Program-made: the position numbers and the translations under genes | Source: Sphaerolaimus hirsutus | Lineage: Eukaryota > Nematoda > Chromadorea > Monhysterida > Sphaerolaimidae | Direction of reading: 5' to 3' | Assembly (NCBI GenBank): GCA_964036195.1 | Contig: OZ038458.1 | Span: 10,677,832 to 10,741,831, forward strand | Length of the DNA stretch: 64,000 nt | Part shown: positions 24,411-37,700 of the stretch, in pieces | Layout of the letters: every line of letters begins with the position of its first letter | Position numbering within the stretch: the first letter of the stretch is position 1 | Notes under the pieces: model-generated | The model's input: only the letters and a program-made list of their open reading frames with translations | Told to the model about the DNA's origin: nothing | The model's database searches: none

Positions 24411-25303
24411 TAGGGTGTCAACGTTCCGTTTTCCATTTTCCGAAGGCAAGATTTTTACCAAAACTTTCGACCAGGGTTGTTAAAAGTACCGAACTTTTTT
24501 CAAAGTATACGTAAACGTAAAGTATTTCTTTTTTACTCACCCCCTGAATACAGAAAACGTAAAGTAATTTTTTTTACTTTTACTCATGAGTAAACATGAG
24601 TAAAATACTTTTTCCGTCAAAAAACGTAAACATGAGTATTTTTTAAGGAATTTTGCCCCAATTTTCACTAAAAATCACTAATTTTCGCACTTTTTTTTGT
24701 CCATTTCACCTTCAATTCACTAGGTCATGTGTTATTTGCCTATTTTCAGTTATTTTTGGCAATTTTTTTCCTATTTTTAGCTTTTTTCTCAATTTTTTCC
24801 ATGTATGCCTTGAAAAAGCCTATCTCGTATACATTTTCTGTACTCGAGTACGTCCAAAAAGTATACGTAAAAGCGAGTACAGGTACTTTTTTCAAAGTAT
24901 ACGTAAACGTATTTACTCAGTACTCGAGTATACGTACTTTTTGAGTAAACGTAAATACGTTTTAACAACTATGCTTTCGACTGTCCAGCCACTATTTGTT
25001 CTGTTTCCGTTTTTTTTCGCTCATTTTCCATTCTCCAGCTTGCTTTTTCGAATTTTTTTTTCAAACGGTCTACGAAGTCGCTGCTCCATTTTCAATGCTT
25101 CATAGGCTTCACTTTCTCAAAATTCTTTTGTTCGAATACACTCTTCAGTAGAGGAAAAGTTTGCAGCCCATTTCGCTTTCATTTTCCGGCATTTCATTTC
25201 AATTTTTTCCGATTCCGATCAAGTGCAAAATTTTTTTTACCGGTTCAGTATTCCGATTTTTAATGTTTCCGATTCCTGGCCGCTGACTCGTTGACACCCT
25301 GAT
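24411..25303. mobile_element. hAT-like family F element (TAGGGTGTCAACG ends), interrupted
   Basis: TAGGGTGTCAACGTTCCGTT at the left, CGTTGACACCCTGA at the right, body of TTTTCCG words. A family G element lies inside (24472-24973). The flanking TSD is not clear. Confidence 0.75.
24472..24973. mobile_element. hAT-like family G element nested in family F
   Basis: Left CAGGGTTGTTAAAAGTA, right GTTTTAACAACTATG. Perfect 8-bp TSD CTTTCGAC (24464-24471 and 24974-24981) made from family F sequence. The arms are AAAGTATACGTAAACGTA words. Confidence 0.92.
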
Positions 25304-27058
25304 TTTTAGGTATACTGAGTAGACAGCATTCTTTGCACAGAATGCTACCGAATGCACACAATGTCATTTGAACCATAAATCTGATTGTGAATCATGTAAA
25401 AAATTCTGTGCGAAATTAAATACTAAAAATACAAATCAACTGCTACACAATTTATTGTGGATGTAAATATTCAGTTTTTTATTCAGCGGGTAGGTTGCTG
25501 ACGGCGGATTTCAGTGCAAAGAGGCGCCAGACTATTTCACAAGAAAATTTGTCACCATTATTTATATCCATGCGGGTCGGCAGAAGTACATTTTAAGTAG
25601 GATTTTGATGCGTGTATTTATGTACATTTGATTGAAAAAGTTTGTGTACAGGATGTGAACATCCCTCAGTTTAATCTATCTCGAGCTGACATTACTGCAG
25701 CAAATCGTTAAACACAATTTTTTACGAAGCTTTTTTTATTATACTGAGCGGACGGCAGGCTTTGCATACAACGTTACCATAACTTTATGAATAAAGTTAC
25801 GTGAAAAAGTTTTGTGCTAAACTAAATTATTACTAGTGAAACCAATGGAGCATGGTTCAAACTTTGTGGTTCAATATTCAGACGGGATGTGGTAGATTTC
25901 TATGCAAAGTGTGCAGTCGATACCATATAAATATTTATTCATCATTAGAAAAGGTTACACCAGTGAATTTTTCACAGAATACCAGAAGAGCAAAATCCCA
26001 TTTTCGACACAACAATGGCGCCAAACACACCAGCTGAGTGCCTGTCAACAAGCAGGTAGTCAACTGTAAAATCGATAATAAATTCATTTTTGGGTTGAAT
26101 CAATTACATATTTATATTTAGTGTTTGGTCTCAGTATTGACGAAAAAACAAAAAAAACACATTTATATTCCAATTAAGTAACCAAAATGCGATTAACACA
26201 GCCGATCGCAACAGCTTTGATTGATCGGCATTCAATTGGTGTGTACAAACGCAATACCGAATGAAAGGAAACAGACCGTGCGCGTCGGACATGCGTTTCA
26301 TGTTTTGGTGATAATCAGTGATCAGGGAGAAAACGGTTATTAGCCGAGTACAAATGAAAAACACTGCATAAACATGGTTTCAAATTTTATGGAATAGTTT
26401 TACTTGACCCCAAATGCATCCAGAAAACAAAATGTATAGCATTAGCAACAATGAATAGCTAAATATAGTCACATTATGCAAGTGTTGCTAAACCGCGGAA
26501 AGAGCATACATGCATTTCAGCAGATAAGCTGTAAGTAAAGTGTCCGTTAATGAACATGCATGGAATGATTCATACTCGCGAAGCTACTGCGTTTGCTTTG
26601 ATAAAACTTGGTGTTCAACGAATAATTCAGGTCAGAGTTGGCAGATGCTGTCAAAAATGTATAACGTTTTACTGGAATTTTCTCTGTTTTTGTAATCAGC
26701 GACAATTAAACTTGAAATAAAATAAAATTTTGATCAAATTTTACTACAATTTCAGAAAATTAACCATGAAGTATGTAAGTGTCTGAAAAGTCTTCATAAT
26801 GTCATGAGCTTAAGGGAAAAAGCTTCAACACTACCTAAATAGATGCCTATACTATAACGTACTTGTTAACTGCGGTGCATGTGCTTTTTCCTAGACTAGC
26901 TGACACTTACATCTACACGATTTTCCCAACGAATGTGCATCAAAGTACGCACGTACTGGATATTGAATCGAAAGATTCATCACGCGACCATAAAATGCAA
27001 AATTAACATATACAACCAGGAAAAATGATAAAAAAATGAACCCCGCGAACACCCCATC
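25304..27058. other. No supported gene; unpaired family L-like ends
   Basis: TACTGAGTAGACAGCATTCT at about 25315 and TACTGAGCGGACGGCAGGCT at about 25741 resemble family L ends and may bound a decayed copy. The rest up to SRRM1 is AT-rich and unassigned. Confidence 0.4.
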
Positions 27059-30000
27059 TCACCGATCCCCTTTTCCTTTTCTCTTCAGGCTTTGCAGGGC
27101 CCTCTCCCTCAATTTCGCCTCCTTGCCGCTTTCTTTGGACGACTTTTTCGGTTTCTCCGGCGACGGCGACGTTGCCGACGACGCCGAACCCGAACCGGAC
27201 GCCGATGATGATCCCGATGACGAACTGGACGAGGAGCGTGGCCGCTTCGCCCGCTTGCCGGCGGCGGCCGCCGTGCGTTTCGCCGTCGCTTTTTGTCGCC
27301 GCTCGGCGCTCACTGCCGCCTGCGAATTGGATATTTGATTTGATCATTTCCTCGGACAGACTTTGTGATAAGTAGAGAACGAAGGAGTGTAGAACACCGT
27401 TTTGAAGGATGGGGGACCTTTGAAACTGTGAAAAAAATCGATAGTTGAAAATAACCTCATCACTGGACGACGATTCCACTCGAGCGCCGCCGACTTTCCT
27501 GCAACACACAATGAAAACGTATCAATCCAGCTAGGTAATTTCAGATCAATCCAAAAACAAACTCACTTTGTAGCCGACCTGGGCGCATCCCCAGCGCGCC
27601 GACTGTTTGCAGCAGCGGCGGACGGCGGCAAAGCCGGTCCCATTGGCTCCTGTACGGTGCAAGGTGCGGCCAGCCTGCACTTTGATCACTACAAATGAGA
27701 CGCGTGCCGATGGGCCGCAAAGAAAATCATGCCCCACCCAGGTGCCAGTCACAGATCTTGTAAGATGTAAAAAAGAACCTGTAAAATGACATGTTTGATG
27801 TAAAAGAATCTGTAAAGTATCCAAATACTATTCTATTGTATACAAATCTTATGTTTTTCAAATCCAAATATTATGCTTTTTATCCTAATCTTATGTTAAC
27901 ATAAGTGTTTTATACTCAAAAGGATTTGGATACTATACAGAGCTTTTTACACGACACATGACATTTTATAGGATCTATAGGACACGCGGTCTGGAGGGAC
28001 TGCCCCCAGAATTCGATAATACCAAAATATCTAGTTTTTCAATACTGGTTACCTATTTTGATCAGATTCGCCAATTTCCCTTAATTTCGGTGGTGTACTA
28101 AACAAAAGTGGTATAGGCGAGTGACACAAATACCTCTATGCAGAACCAGTTCCAGCTCACCCCGCGGTCATTCTTGCCAACTGCATCGACTTTGCCATTT
28201 GCGCTACTATCCTTTTTCGACGCCGGTGTCTCTGTAAACTTGCGGCGCGGCCGTTCTTGCGGCGACGTGCGCTGCGCTTCGCTGGTCCGCTTGTCGCTCG
28301 TGTAGCGCCGCCGCTCTGGCGATCTGCTGCGCGGTCTGCGGAACGAGTGCACTGCTATCGACGTAGGCTCGCTTGGCACGTAAACGCGCATGGCATGTAG
28401 ACCTGGCGGGCAAGTATTTCTACCCGCCAGGCATGTAGACCCGACAGGCAGGTAGTAGGGTGTTTACAGTAGCAGGGCATTTTACAGGGATGAAGTGTCT
28501 GTCAACTACATTTGACAGACCAGAAAATTATACAGTGTGGTAAACTCAAATGTGTCCAAAATGGATTTATGAGTTAGGGAAATTTCGGTTGTCAACTAGT
28601 AAGGAAATAGAGATGAAAAATGGATACGGTGTGCCGCAGTTACCTGCTGGTGTGAGCAATTAACATATTATTGTGCCGCAGTTAGCGGTGCGCGTGAGGG
28701 TAATTAAAATATTAGTTCGCCGCAGTTTACGGCTGGCGTGACCAATTAAACCATTATCGCACCGCAGTTAGCTGCTGCTATGTGCCTGCCGGGTCTACAT
28801 GCCTGGCGGGTACAAATACGTGCCCGCCGAGTCTACATGCCAAGCGGGTTTACGTGCCGAACGGCGCAGGGTCCTGCTATCGGGGTCCAACGTGGAAAAT
28901 GGTAAATCAGACAAACCTATCCCTATGTTTATCCTTGGCTTTCGATTGCTGCTCCTTTTGTTCCCTGTCTCGGCGAGCGGCCATTTCGATGGCCTCCCGG
29001 TCGCGTTCACGCTGCCGCTCACGTTCGCGATCCCGCTCATGGCGCTCACGCTCTCGTTCACGTTCGCGCCTAGATCGGGCACTCATTTAAATAGAAGTCC
29101 AAAAAGGGCTTAAATGACCAGACAACCTGTCTCGATCCCGTCTCTCCCTATCGTCGTCGGGCGGCGGGCGTGCCCTGGCCGGGGGCGAGGGCGGCCGACG
29201 GGAAGATTCGGCCAAATCTGTAGCCCGACGCACCACCGCCTCTTCTTCCTGGGGGGGGGGGGTGGTGGCAGGTAAAAAAGGTGGTAAAAAATTTATGCAC
29301 GAACGTTCGAACGTTTTTTAGGAGCAGACCTCATATGCCGAAATCTACCTAAAGGAAAGCAGTAAATGGAAAAGGTTAGGCCTAGATGTGAATTGCTCGA
29401 AGAACCGGGACCTCGATCTTTTTTAGGCGGGCCCGTTTTTCCATCGAAAAATTTGAATTTTTAAAATACGAAATCTGTTTCCACGTCCGAAAAACATCCT
29501 AACGCGTGACTCAAAATTTCAGTGTGCTGTCCACACGATTAATTAACCTTCTTCTTTTGCATTTGGGCCATTTTCATTTCGATGAGCGCGGGGGGAATGC
29601 CGTCGGGCTCGGCCTGTGCGGCCACCAGGTGCCCCCACAGCTCGGCGACAAACTCGCGCGATCGCTTCGCGTTCAAGAAGCCGGTCAAGTTGATTTGCAT
29701 CACGCGCGGATCCACGGCCTGAGTTTCGGGTTTTTTAAGAATGGATGCCAACAATGTGTTGAGGTTTGACCAGGTGTCAGACTCTCGGACACTGTAAAAT
29801 GCCGAATGTCCAGTAAAAGTTGATATTATTGAGCTTTTGACATTTTACAGAAAGATGCAGGGGTCTCCTAGGGGGGGGGGGCTGGGGGGGGGGGCTGCCC
29901 CCCCCAAATCGGCCAGCTATCTATCTATCCCGGAGGCCGCTCAGCTATCTATCTATCCCGAGGCAAAATTTTTGGCTACTACCCCAAAAGACCCCCCCCC

Positions 30001-31246
30001 CCCCCAAATCGCTCAGCTATCTATCTATCTGGAGTGGTTTTTGACAAATTTTGCCCCAATTTTCGCCCAAAATCACTAATGTTCGCACCATTTTATAGTT
30101 TTTCACCTTCAAAATCGTGCTTTCCGGCTATATACATGGTTATATACCTATTTTTAGCCATTTTATACCTACTTTTGGCTACTTTTAACTGATTATTAGC
30201 GATTTTTTCCCCTTTATGCCTTCTTAACCTTGAAAAAGCCTATATATTGTGCCCCCGCCAGCCCCCCCCCAGAAAATTTTTCCAGCTATCTATCCCTCCG
30301 GAGGAGCGATTTGCTATCTATCCAGCCCCCGCGAGGGCCAAAATCCTGGAGACCCCTGGAAAGATGTTCATAAAACGACCTCAGTGCTCTATTTTACATG
30401 GTATTTATATATTTTCAGCTATTTTTGTACTCTTTGTGCTTATATACATATTTTACCCTACTTTTAGCGATTTTTCTCCCCTTTCTTCCTTCCACACCTC
30501 GACAAAACCCTATACTGAACCCACTCGCCAAAAAAAATCTAGAAACCCCTGCTCCCCGCCCAAAACCCACCTTCTCCTCCAACTGGCTGAAAACAAACTC
30601 AATGACCACATCATCCTCAATGCCCAAAATCTCATTGACCCTCTTGGTGATCCACGGCTTGATCACGTCCATGTTCAGTTTGGCCACATTAACTTTTTCC
30701 TTCAACACGTCGTCGAACTTCATCTGCTGCAGCAGTTTGCGCTGTTTGTCTGCGAAACGGCTGTCTTGGTCGGCCGACGTGCCCTGAAATGTGGCCGTAA
30801 GTAGTGAGATTCCGAGTGGATCAAATGGAAAGTTTCTATGGGGGTAGGGTGGATCGTATATTATAACCAAAGCCAAATGGCAGGATAGTGATCTTGTTTA
30901 TTTTAAGCTTAGCTGGGTTCATATGGAAAAATAGTAACGTGTTCCTCTGGAGAGGTCCAACAGCGGGCAACATTGTTAGAGGGATGGGGGTTCACAGGGC
31001 TGCAATAGGCGTAGAGTGCAAAAAATCGATCGATTGAGATGAAAAATAGCTAATAGGTATCTAAATACATTTATAGCTAACAATCGTAGATGCCTAATAC
31101 CTGACCTGTGGGATATTTGTGTATATGCCATACGCAATGGACTTTTTGGGTCAGACACTACACATATCTAACGAGTGAACGACAGTGAAAAATGGAAAAA
31201 TATATAGATAGTAAATACGAACCCTGTAGAAGCCTGCGTCTGCCAT
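27059..31246 (-). CDS. SRRM1: SRRM1 orthologue: PWI-domain serine/arginine repetitive splicing coactivator, 9 exons, about 414 aa
   Basis: Exons in transcription order (high to low): 31246-31223, 30783-30571, 29718-29548, 29248-29127, 29069-28917, 28335-28161, 27649-27567, 27498-27456, 27319-27059; lengths sum to 1245 nt and all phases agree. The N-terminus MADAGFYRGTSA and the PWI fold (residues about 9-136, with the PWI tripeptide at 51-53 and the MQINLTGFLN block in exon 3) match animal SRRM1 closely. An RS/RE-rich region follows (exons 4-6), then a serine-rich stretch, and the family's C-terminal LRERALQSL block ends the protein. SRRM1 is a nuclear pre-mRNA splicing coactivator and part of the exon-junction complex; its PWI domain binds nucleic acid. 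It is under half the length of the vertebrate protein, because the RS repeats are short. The start lies about 0.47 kb downstream of the ARMC8 stop on the same strand. Intron 2 holds a 501-bp hAT-like element. Confidence 0.92.
27741..28007. mobile_element. Family J palindrome in SRRM1 intron
   Basis: Starts GGTGCCAGTCACAGATCTTG and ends GGAGGGACTGCCCCC. The arms pair through TGTAAAATGACAT and the CTTATGTTAACATAAG centre. The ends match the ARMC8 intron elements. Confidence 0.75.
28375..28860. mobile_element. Family P palindrome in SRRM1 intron
   Basis: The arms repeat CATGTAGACCTGGCGGGCA on the left and TGCCTGCCGGGTCTACATGC on the right, with TTGGCACGTAAAC and GTTTACGTGCC at the ends. The centre holds GTGCCGCAGTTAGC words. 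Built like the element at 58130-58456. Confidence 0.7.
29858..30358. mobile_element. hAT-like family Q element in SRRM1 intron 2, 501 bp
   Basis: Left CAGGGGTCTCC, right CCTGGAGACCCCTG. Perfect 8-bp TSD GAAAGATG (29850-29857 and 30359-30366). The subterminal arms carry AGCTATCTATCTATCC words. Same family as 45488-45984. Confidence 0.93.
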
Positions 31247-31717
31247 GGTGCAGTCTAGCTGTCCGAATCAAAATTATTGAAGCACGGATACAAACTGCGA
31301 GTTATGCTTTCCTGTATTTTGTTCCCGGAACGGTTGCTGACGCTCTCAAGTAAACGCTTCAAAGAACGCTGGTCAGTGATTTACCGCGGTATATAACATC
31401 AACACTTCTATCATGTGCACAGGATTTGACAATTTATTCATTGATTCTTCATACTGCAAAGGGAAATGTATCACATCCACATGTAGGGTTAGCAAGCGAG
31501 TTTTTTACAAAGCGAGTTTTTTTAAAGTGCAGCATCGGATCCGACTTTTTACATTTTTTCCCGAGGTGCTTTCGGGGAAAAACAGGTGTAATTTGAAGGA
31601 AAATCAATATTTATTTGAAAAATCAATTTTTTTCAAATTGGGTATCTTGAAAAAGACTCGGTTTTTGACCAACTCTACATCAACATATCAAAGCTTCTAC
31701 AAATATTTTGTCACAAT
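31247..31717. other. ARMC8-SRRM1 intergenic gap
   Basis: Only 471 bp separate the ARMC8 stop from the SRRM1 start on the same strand. It must hold the ARMC8 3' end and the SRRM1 5' UTR and promoter. No TATA box or recognisable repeat was identified. Confidence 0.6.
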
Positions 31718-34700
31718 TCACTCCATCGAAACTGGCTCAAACTGCTCCAGCGCCAGCTTCACCCTGCGACAATGAATAAACCAGACAATTGAAAGGCCAA
31801 CCCCAAGACGTCTAATTTCAATGTTTAAAAAGTACAACTGCAAACCAACTTATCATACAGGTCCTGATCGGGCGCGGCGGTGAGCTGGCGCATGGCGCTC
31901 GCCAGCTGGTGCAGGGCGCGCGGCACGCCGAACGCGGTCAACCGGTCGCGGTCGTCGTCGTTGCCGCAGTCGCCCGGCTCGCCGCGCCACGCCAGCGCCG
32001 CCGCGCATGAAACTGCGGCAGTTTGCAGACGGGCGCTGCTCACCGCCTGGTAAAATGTGGGTTGAATGTCGTGACTAGAGTTCGAAAATCTTGAGAGATG
32101 TATACCGTATTCCCTCGAAATACCCCCAGGGGGTTTATTTTTCAGAGTGACAATTTTGAGGGGGGTATTTCGGGGGGGGGGGGGGTGTAATTCGAGGGGG
32201 GGGGGTTATTATTTCGCCAGAAATTTTTTGAAATCCCAGTACTAAATTGTTGTTTGTAACGTGCACAGACGTTGAAACATGCAACAAAAACGGCCATCTA
32301 TAAGACTCTAAAGACTTATATAAGTACCTAGACAATATAAACCCTGTTCTAACATAACACAGTCATTGCTTTCAACGTGTATTCTGCGTTTCCTCGATCA
32401 AACTGTAGCTTTTGTCATTTACGCCCTCCATACACTATATTTCGAGGAAATACGGTATTTAAAAATAAAATAAAATTTAAAAAAAGTTTTTTTGCTTTTT
32501 CTCTGGGTTTTACCGGAGAGATATAATTATATTCCTTTTGAGAAGAATTTTTTTTAAACAAATCTCTCATTTATAAACATAAACATTATTTATATTTTCT
32601 ATGCGTTTTTTCAGATAGATACATACCGTATTTCCTCGAAAAAAAACCCCGGGGGTGATTGTTTCATAGTGGTCCCGAGAGGGGGGGTTAAACGAGGGGG
32701 GGGGGGGTATTTCGACGGGGGGTTATTATTTCGCCAGAAATTCTTTCAAATCCTAGTACAAAATCGTCGTTTGTGATGTACACTGGGGTAGAAAAATGCA
32801 TCAATAACTGACATGTATAGACTCCTGTAGACTAATAGTAGTATGTAGATGGTATAAACACTGTCCTAACGTGATTATGACATTGTTTGAACGTGTGTTC
32901 TGTACTACGCAGAACACAAACTGCAGTATTTGTCATGTACGTTCTCTTTACACTCAATCTGGGGGGTATTTCGAGGGGGGGTGATTGTTTCATAGTGGTC
33001 TCGAGAGGGGGAGGTCAAACGAGGGGGGGGGTTATTTCGAGGAAATACGGTAACTATATTTTTTTTTTGAGAGATTTTCTGAGAGTAAACTTAATGATAC
33101 TTTCTGATTGACACCGATTTTGGAACGCTAATAACGACAAATATCGTGCATATATTTCGCCATAACAAAGTCTGCCAGCACTAATTTTTCTATTTCAATT
33201 TCACGGCTTCAATTTTTTTTTGAAAACTCATATTCACACTCACTTTGAACACATTTGGGTCCACCGGAATGAGTTGACAGACACCTACGTCCGGTGAACT
33301 CAATAGCGTTCAAAGCTGGCTTTCAAATTACTTCAAAGCTTACTCAGAGTTTTCAAAAAAAATTTGTTGAAATTTCGGTGAAAAACTACTAGCGTGTGTA
33401 GGACCAATAGACGTAAATAGCTGATCTTCGGGCAACTCACCACCATGTAATTCAATATTTTGAGCAGAACATCTTCATTTGCCATTATGAGCTGTCTGGA
33501 CGCTGGCCCACCCGCTGCCACATTTGACAGAACGTAGAGTGCAGTTTCCTACGCGACGGTAGACAAAAATGCATATTTACATTCGACAGGGACGGTAATT
33601 TCCCGTACTCGGCGGACCGCAAAGTATGCGTCCAAAAATACTTATGTCATAGTCAATGCGCGAGCAGGATACTTACGCACACACATTCAGATAAGGGAAA
33701 AATATAAAACAAAGGAAAAGGCGGAGTCGCGTACAAGTGACGAATGTTTTTTACTAACACGTTTTTTCTGGAATTGCGATTTTTTTAATGATGATAATGG
33801 AATGTTTCCTTTAGAAAAATTCAAAGCATGCAGTCTGCCAGTACATATAACCACACTATAAATACCTTGACATCAAGCCCGTACGATCCCTCCAGCACGT
33901 AGACGACAGATTTGATGATATCCTGCCCGTGCTCGAGTACCATCGAATCAATGTGCTCCGTACGCGTCATGGCTCGGTTTTCCAGCTTCAATGCGTTATA
34001 AAGTTGGATATAATATACTCTCTCTAACACAATCCACTCAAAAACGACCAACTTCATCCAACGCCAGCGCGTTCCGCAGCAATCCCATCAACTTGGCTGG
34101 AAGCGGCGCGTCCGCGGGCGTGTCCGAGTCGCACAGCAACAAGAGGACTTTGTCGGCGCCCAGAGCGGCCAGCACGTGCGCCTTGAGTGGAGCCGATGCC
34201 CTGCGACCGCGCGGAAATATCGGGGTTCAATATGCTAGGTTTTTCAGGGCGTAGGCGAGAAAATAGATAAAAATAGGTTAAACAAACCTAGAAGTACCGA
34301 GTATATATTTGAATAGCTAAAGATGGTGAAAATTGTAAATAATTTGTAAATTTGAACACAAATGGTCAATTTTGAGATTGTCAATGGAAATTGCGGCAAA
34401 ATTCGCCAGAATTTTAGATTTATTGTGTTGGAAGAACTTTTAAAAAGTCCTATTTTCAAGTAACAAAACGGCTGCCACATTCCATTGAAAAAACCTTGCC
34501 AAAAGCCGGCATTACCTCCTACCTATAAGTCAAGTTCATCAGCGCCCAGACGGCATTCAATCTGACAGCAGCATCCCTGCTCCCAGCCAAATCACTCAGC
34601 ACCCTGGCGGCGCCCGCGTCCACCAGCGTGGCGCGGCACGGCGAGAACGGAAGCGCCGCGTTGCACACCACCGCCGTGGACAGACGCGCTATGCACAGGT

Positions 34701-37700
34701 GCTCGTGCATGCACAGCTGCGGGGCAAGTTGGGTTAAAAGGGGGGAAACGACGCGCGCATGGACCAAATTGAGAAGATTACGTAGACAATATAGCTTCGT
34801 AGACTAGTTTGCAGTACGGCTTTAGATAAACACCTTTTGAAAAATTATTGAGACAACACTTGTGAATCTTCTGAAACGGTTCATTTTGTGAAACTATACC
34901 AACCATAACATTGCGCAACGCCGACACAGACGAACACCAACTTTTTCAACCACCCTATAGCTAGGGTTCAAACGGGACCGCGGTCCCGGTACATGGTTCG
35001 GCAAAAAGTCGGGACTGGGGCGGTCCCGGTCCCGGTCCCGACACCCCAGTCCCGGTCCCGGTCCCGACAATTTAAAAAAGCCAGTCTCGGTCCCGGTCCC
35101 GACCACCCAGTCCCGGTCCCGGTCCCGGAATTTTAAGGCGGTCCTGACAAGGGATGGAAAAAACGTATTTTTCAAAAACAATTTGCCAGAAATGGCACTT
35201 TTCTAATGCGATTTTGTAGAAACATCTAAAAAAATTGTGCGCGTAAGCGCGCAAATACCCAGCCGATGATTACTATGTATTTTTCCATAAAGTGACAGCG
35301 TTAGAAAGGTCCCCAACATGATTCTAGTACGAAATATAGGTATATAACAATACCTATATTGTAGACATTGGCGCCAACGCCAGCGCCAATACTGGCATGG
35401 CGTTGGCACCTACAACTGGCGCCGCCCCCCCCCCCCTCCCAAAAAAATCCTGCGTACATTGCGCTTCATCAAATATTCACAACTTCAAGTGAAGATGGCA
35501 ATGGAATACTGCTTGAATAATGTTATAAGAAAAGGCTTATACATTGAGAGTGGTCCTTCACACAGTGAAGGTGTGTGGAACAACATTGGCTGAATATTAC
35601 ATACCAATAAGGTTCAAACAATACCGCAGTTCCGGTACCTGGTTCGGCAAATCCCAGTCCCGGTCCGGACCCCCCAGTCCCGGTCCCGGTCCCGGTCCCG
35701 ACAATTGAAAAAAGCCAGTCCCGGTCCCGGTCCCGGTCCCGACCCCCCAGTCCCGGTCCCGGTCCCGACATTAGAAAATTTCTGGTCCCGGTCCCGGTCC
35801 CGGTCCGAAAAACTGGTCCCGTTTGAACCCTACCTATAGCCCCAGACCCACCGTAAGCAGATGCTTCCACGTAGCACGATCATCGAACGTCACCCTGAGC
35901 TGCTCCACAGATCTACTGAGCGAATGCAAACAGCGCAGCGCTGCAGCGACCCTATCCAAGTCCAGTGGATCGTCATTGGACGCCGGCGTTAGCGCCGCCT
36001 CCAAAAACGAAGAGTCTGGCGCGAGTCGTCGCCGCACTTCCAGATCGTTGAGCGCCAGCGCTGAGAGCAACGTCATGGCCGCGACGCAACTGGACGACAT
36101 GCTGGCGCTGCACGCGGCGCCGGGCGTTTTGCCGCCGCCCATGCGCTCGCCGCTGGTCATGGCGCGCTGCGGCAGGACAATAAAACGATGGAAACACTGG
36201 AAACTGCTACATGGCATTTTGATTTCGAACCAATTTGAACTTTTTTCATACCTTTTTATAGTTTTTAACGATCAAAATCACTAACGTGATTTTTCAGACA
36301 TCAAAATCAATATCATCCAGATGAAAATAAATTTTTTTACTACCTATCATCAAATTCATTACTTCAACAATAAAAATTGGACATGGAATATTGCTTGAAA
36401 TAGCTTAGACGTTGACACATTGAGACAGATGTTTCATATTTTACTTGTAAGTAGGGTTCAAACGGGACCGCGGTCCCGGTACATGGTTCGGCAAAAAGTC
36501 GGGACTGGGGCGGTCCCGGTCCCGACACCCCAGTCCCAGTCCCGGTTCCGACATTTGGAAAAAGTCAGTCCCGGTCCAGGTCCCGACCACCCAGTCCCAG
36601 TCCCGGTACCGACATTAGAAAATTTCTGCCGGTCCGGTCCGAAAAACTGGTCCCGTTTGAACCCTACATGTAAGAGCACAAAACTACACGTTTGTACGGT
36701 ACAAATTGTACCGCAATATTCCACACTTCAATGTTTAGGTGAAATAGGAAATCAGTCCCAATTTTTTGTCCCCATTCTTCCAAAGAACGGTTTCGATACT
36801 TCTTTAAAAAACGATCAAACGTTTAAAACCCGGCGCTCCTACACAACACATTTCTCAAACCTCACCGCCTTGAGTAACTGCGCGTAATGCGACTTCTCCT
36901 CCGGTCTGGACGAGCAGGTGGCGGCCAGCCGCTGCGACAGCAACCTGGCGCACTGCCTGTTCTCCGCCGCCAGGCTCTGCAACGCGACGGACTTGGTCAC
37001 CAAACGGGCGAGCGTGTGCATGGCGTGCCGCCGCAGCTGAACCATGGTGCTGCTGGCGGCGTCGTCGGCCAGGGGGGCGCTCTCAGACCCTGTAAAATGT
37101 CAAATGTCATGCAAAGTGTCAAATGTCATGGAAAATGCCCTGCGAAATGGCAACCTAGTTGCCATTTCGCAGGGCATTTTCCATGACTTTTGACACTTTG
37201 CATGCATTTGGCATTTTACAGGGTCTGGGAGTGGCACCAGGGGAGCGCTCCTGTCGTCGCCCAACAGCGACAGGCGCACCAGCGTCGGCACCGCGTAGTT
37301 CGTCACCGAGGTGCAGTTGTGCGCTCGGTAGCCCGCGTCGCACACGCACGCGATGCTGCGGTGCACTCGAAAATTGTGAACTAGCCACACTTTGTTAGTG
37401 AGGCAAAGGTAGGGTTCAAACGATATATCGTATCGAATATCGAATATCGGATATCGACCATTTTTTAATATCGAATATCTATATCGAAAATTTTGAAAAA
37501 ATATCGAATATCGATATCGAAAATTTTGACAAAATATCAAATATCGATATCGAATATCGACCATTTTTTCGATATATCGAACCTGTATTAGGTTAGGATG
37601 AACTGTAATTGTTATTTGTCTGATACACTTTGATTCATCATGTTTTTCTTCTATTTTCTACCATTGAGTGATGTAAAGCTTGTTAAAATCACTTGCACCA

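Noticed and set aside
37100-37564. Long open frame reading ARMC8 exon into the ATATCGA repeat
   Set aside because: It runs through a transposon (37410-38000) and the palindromic intron; only 37238-37355 is coding.
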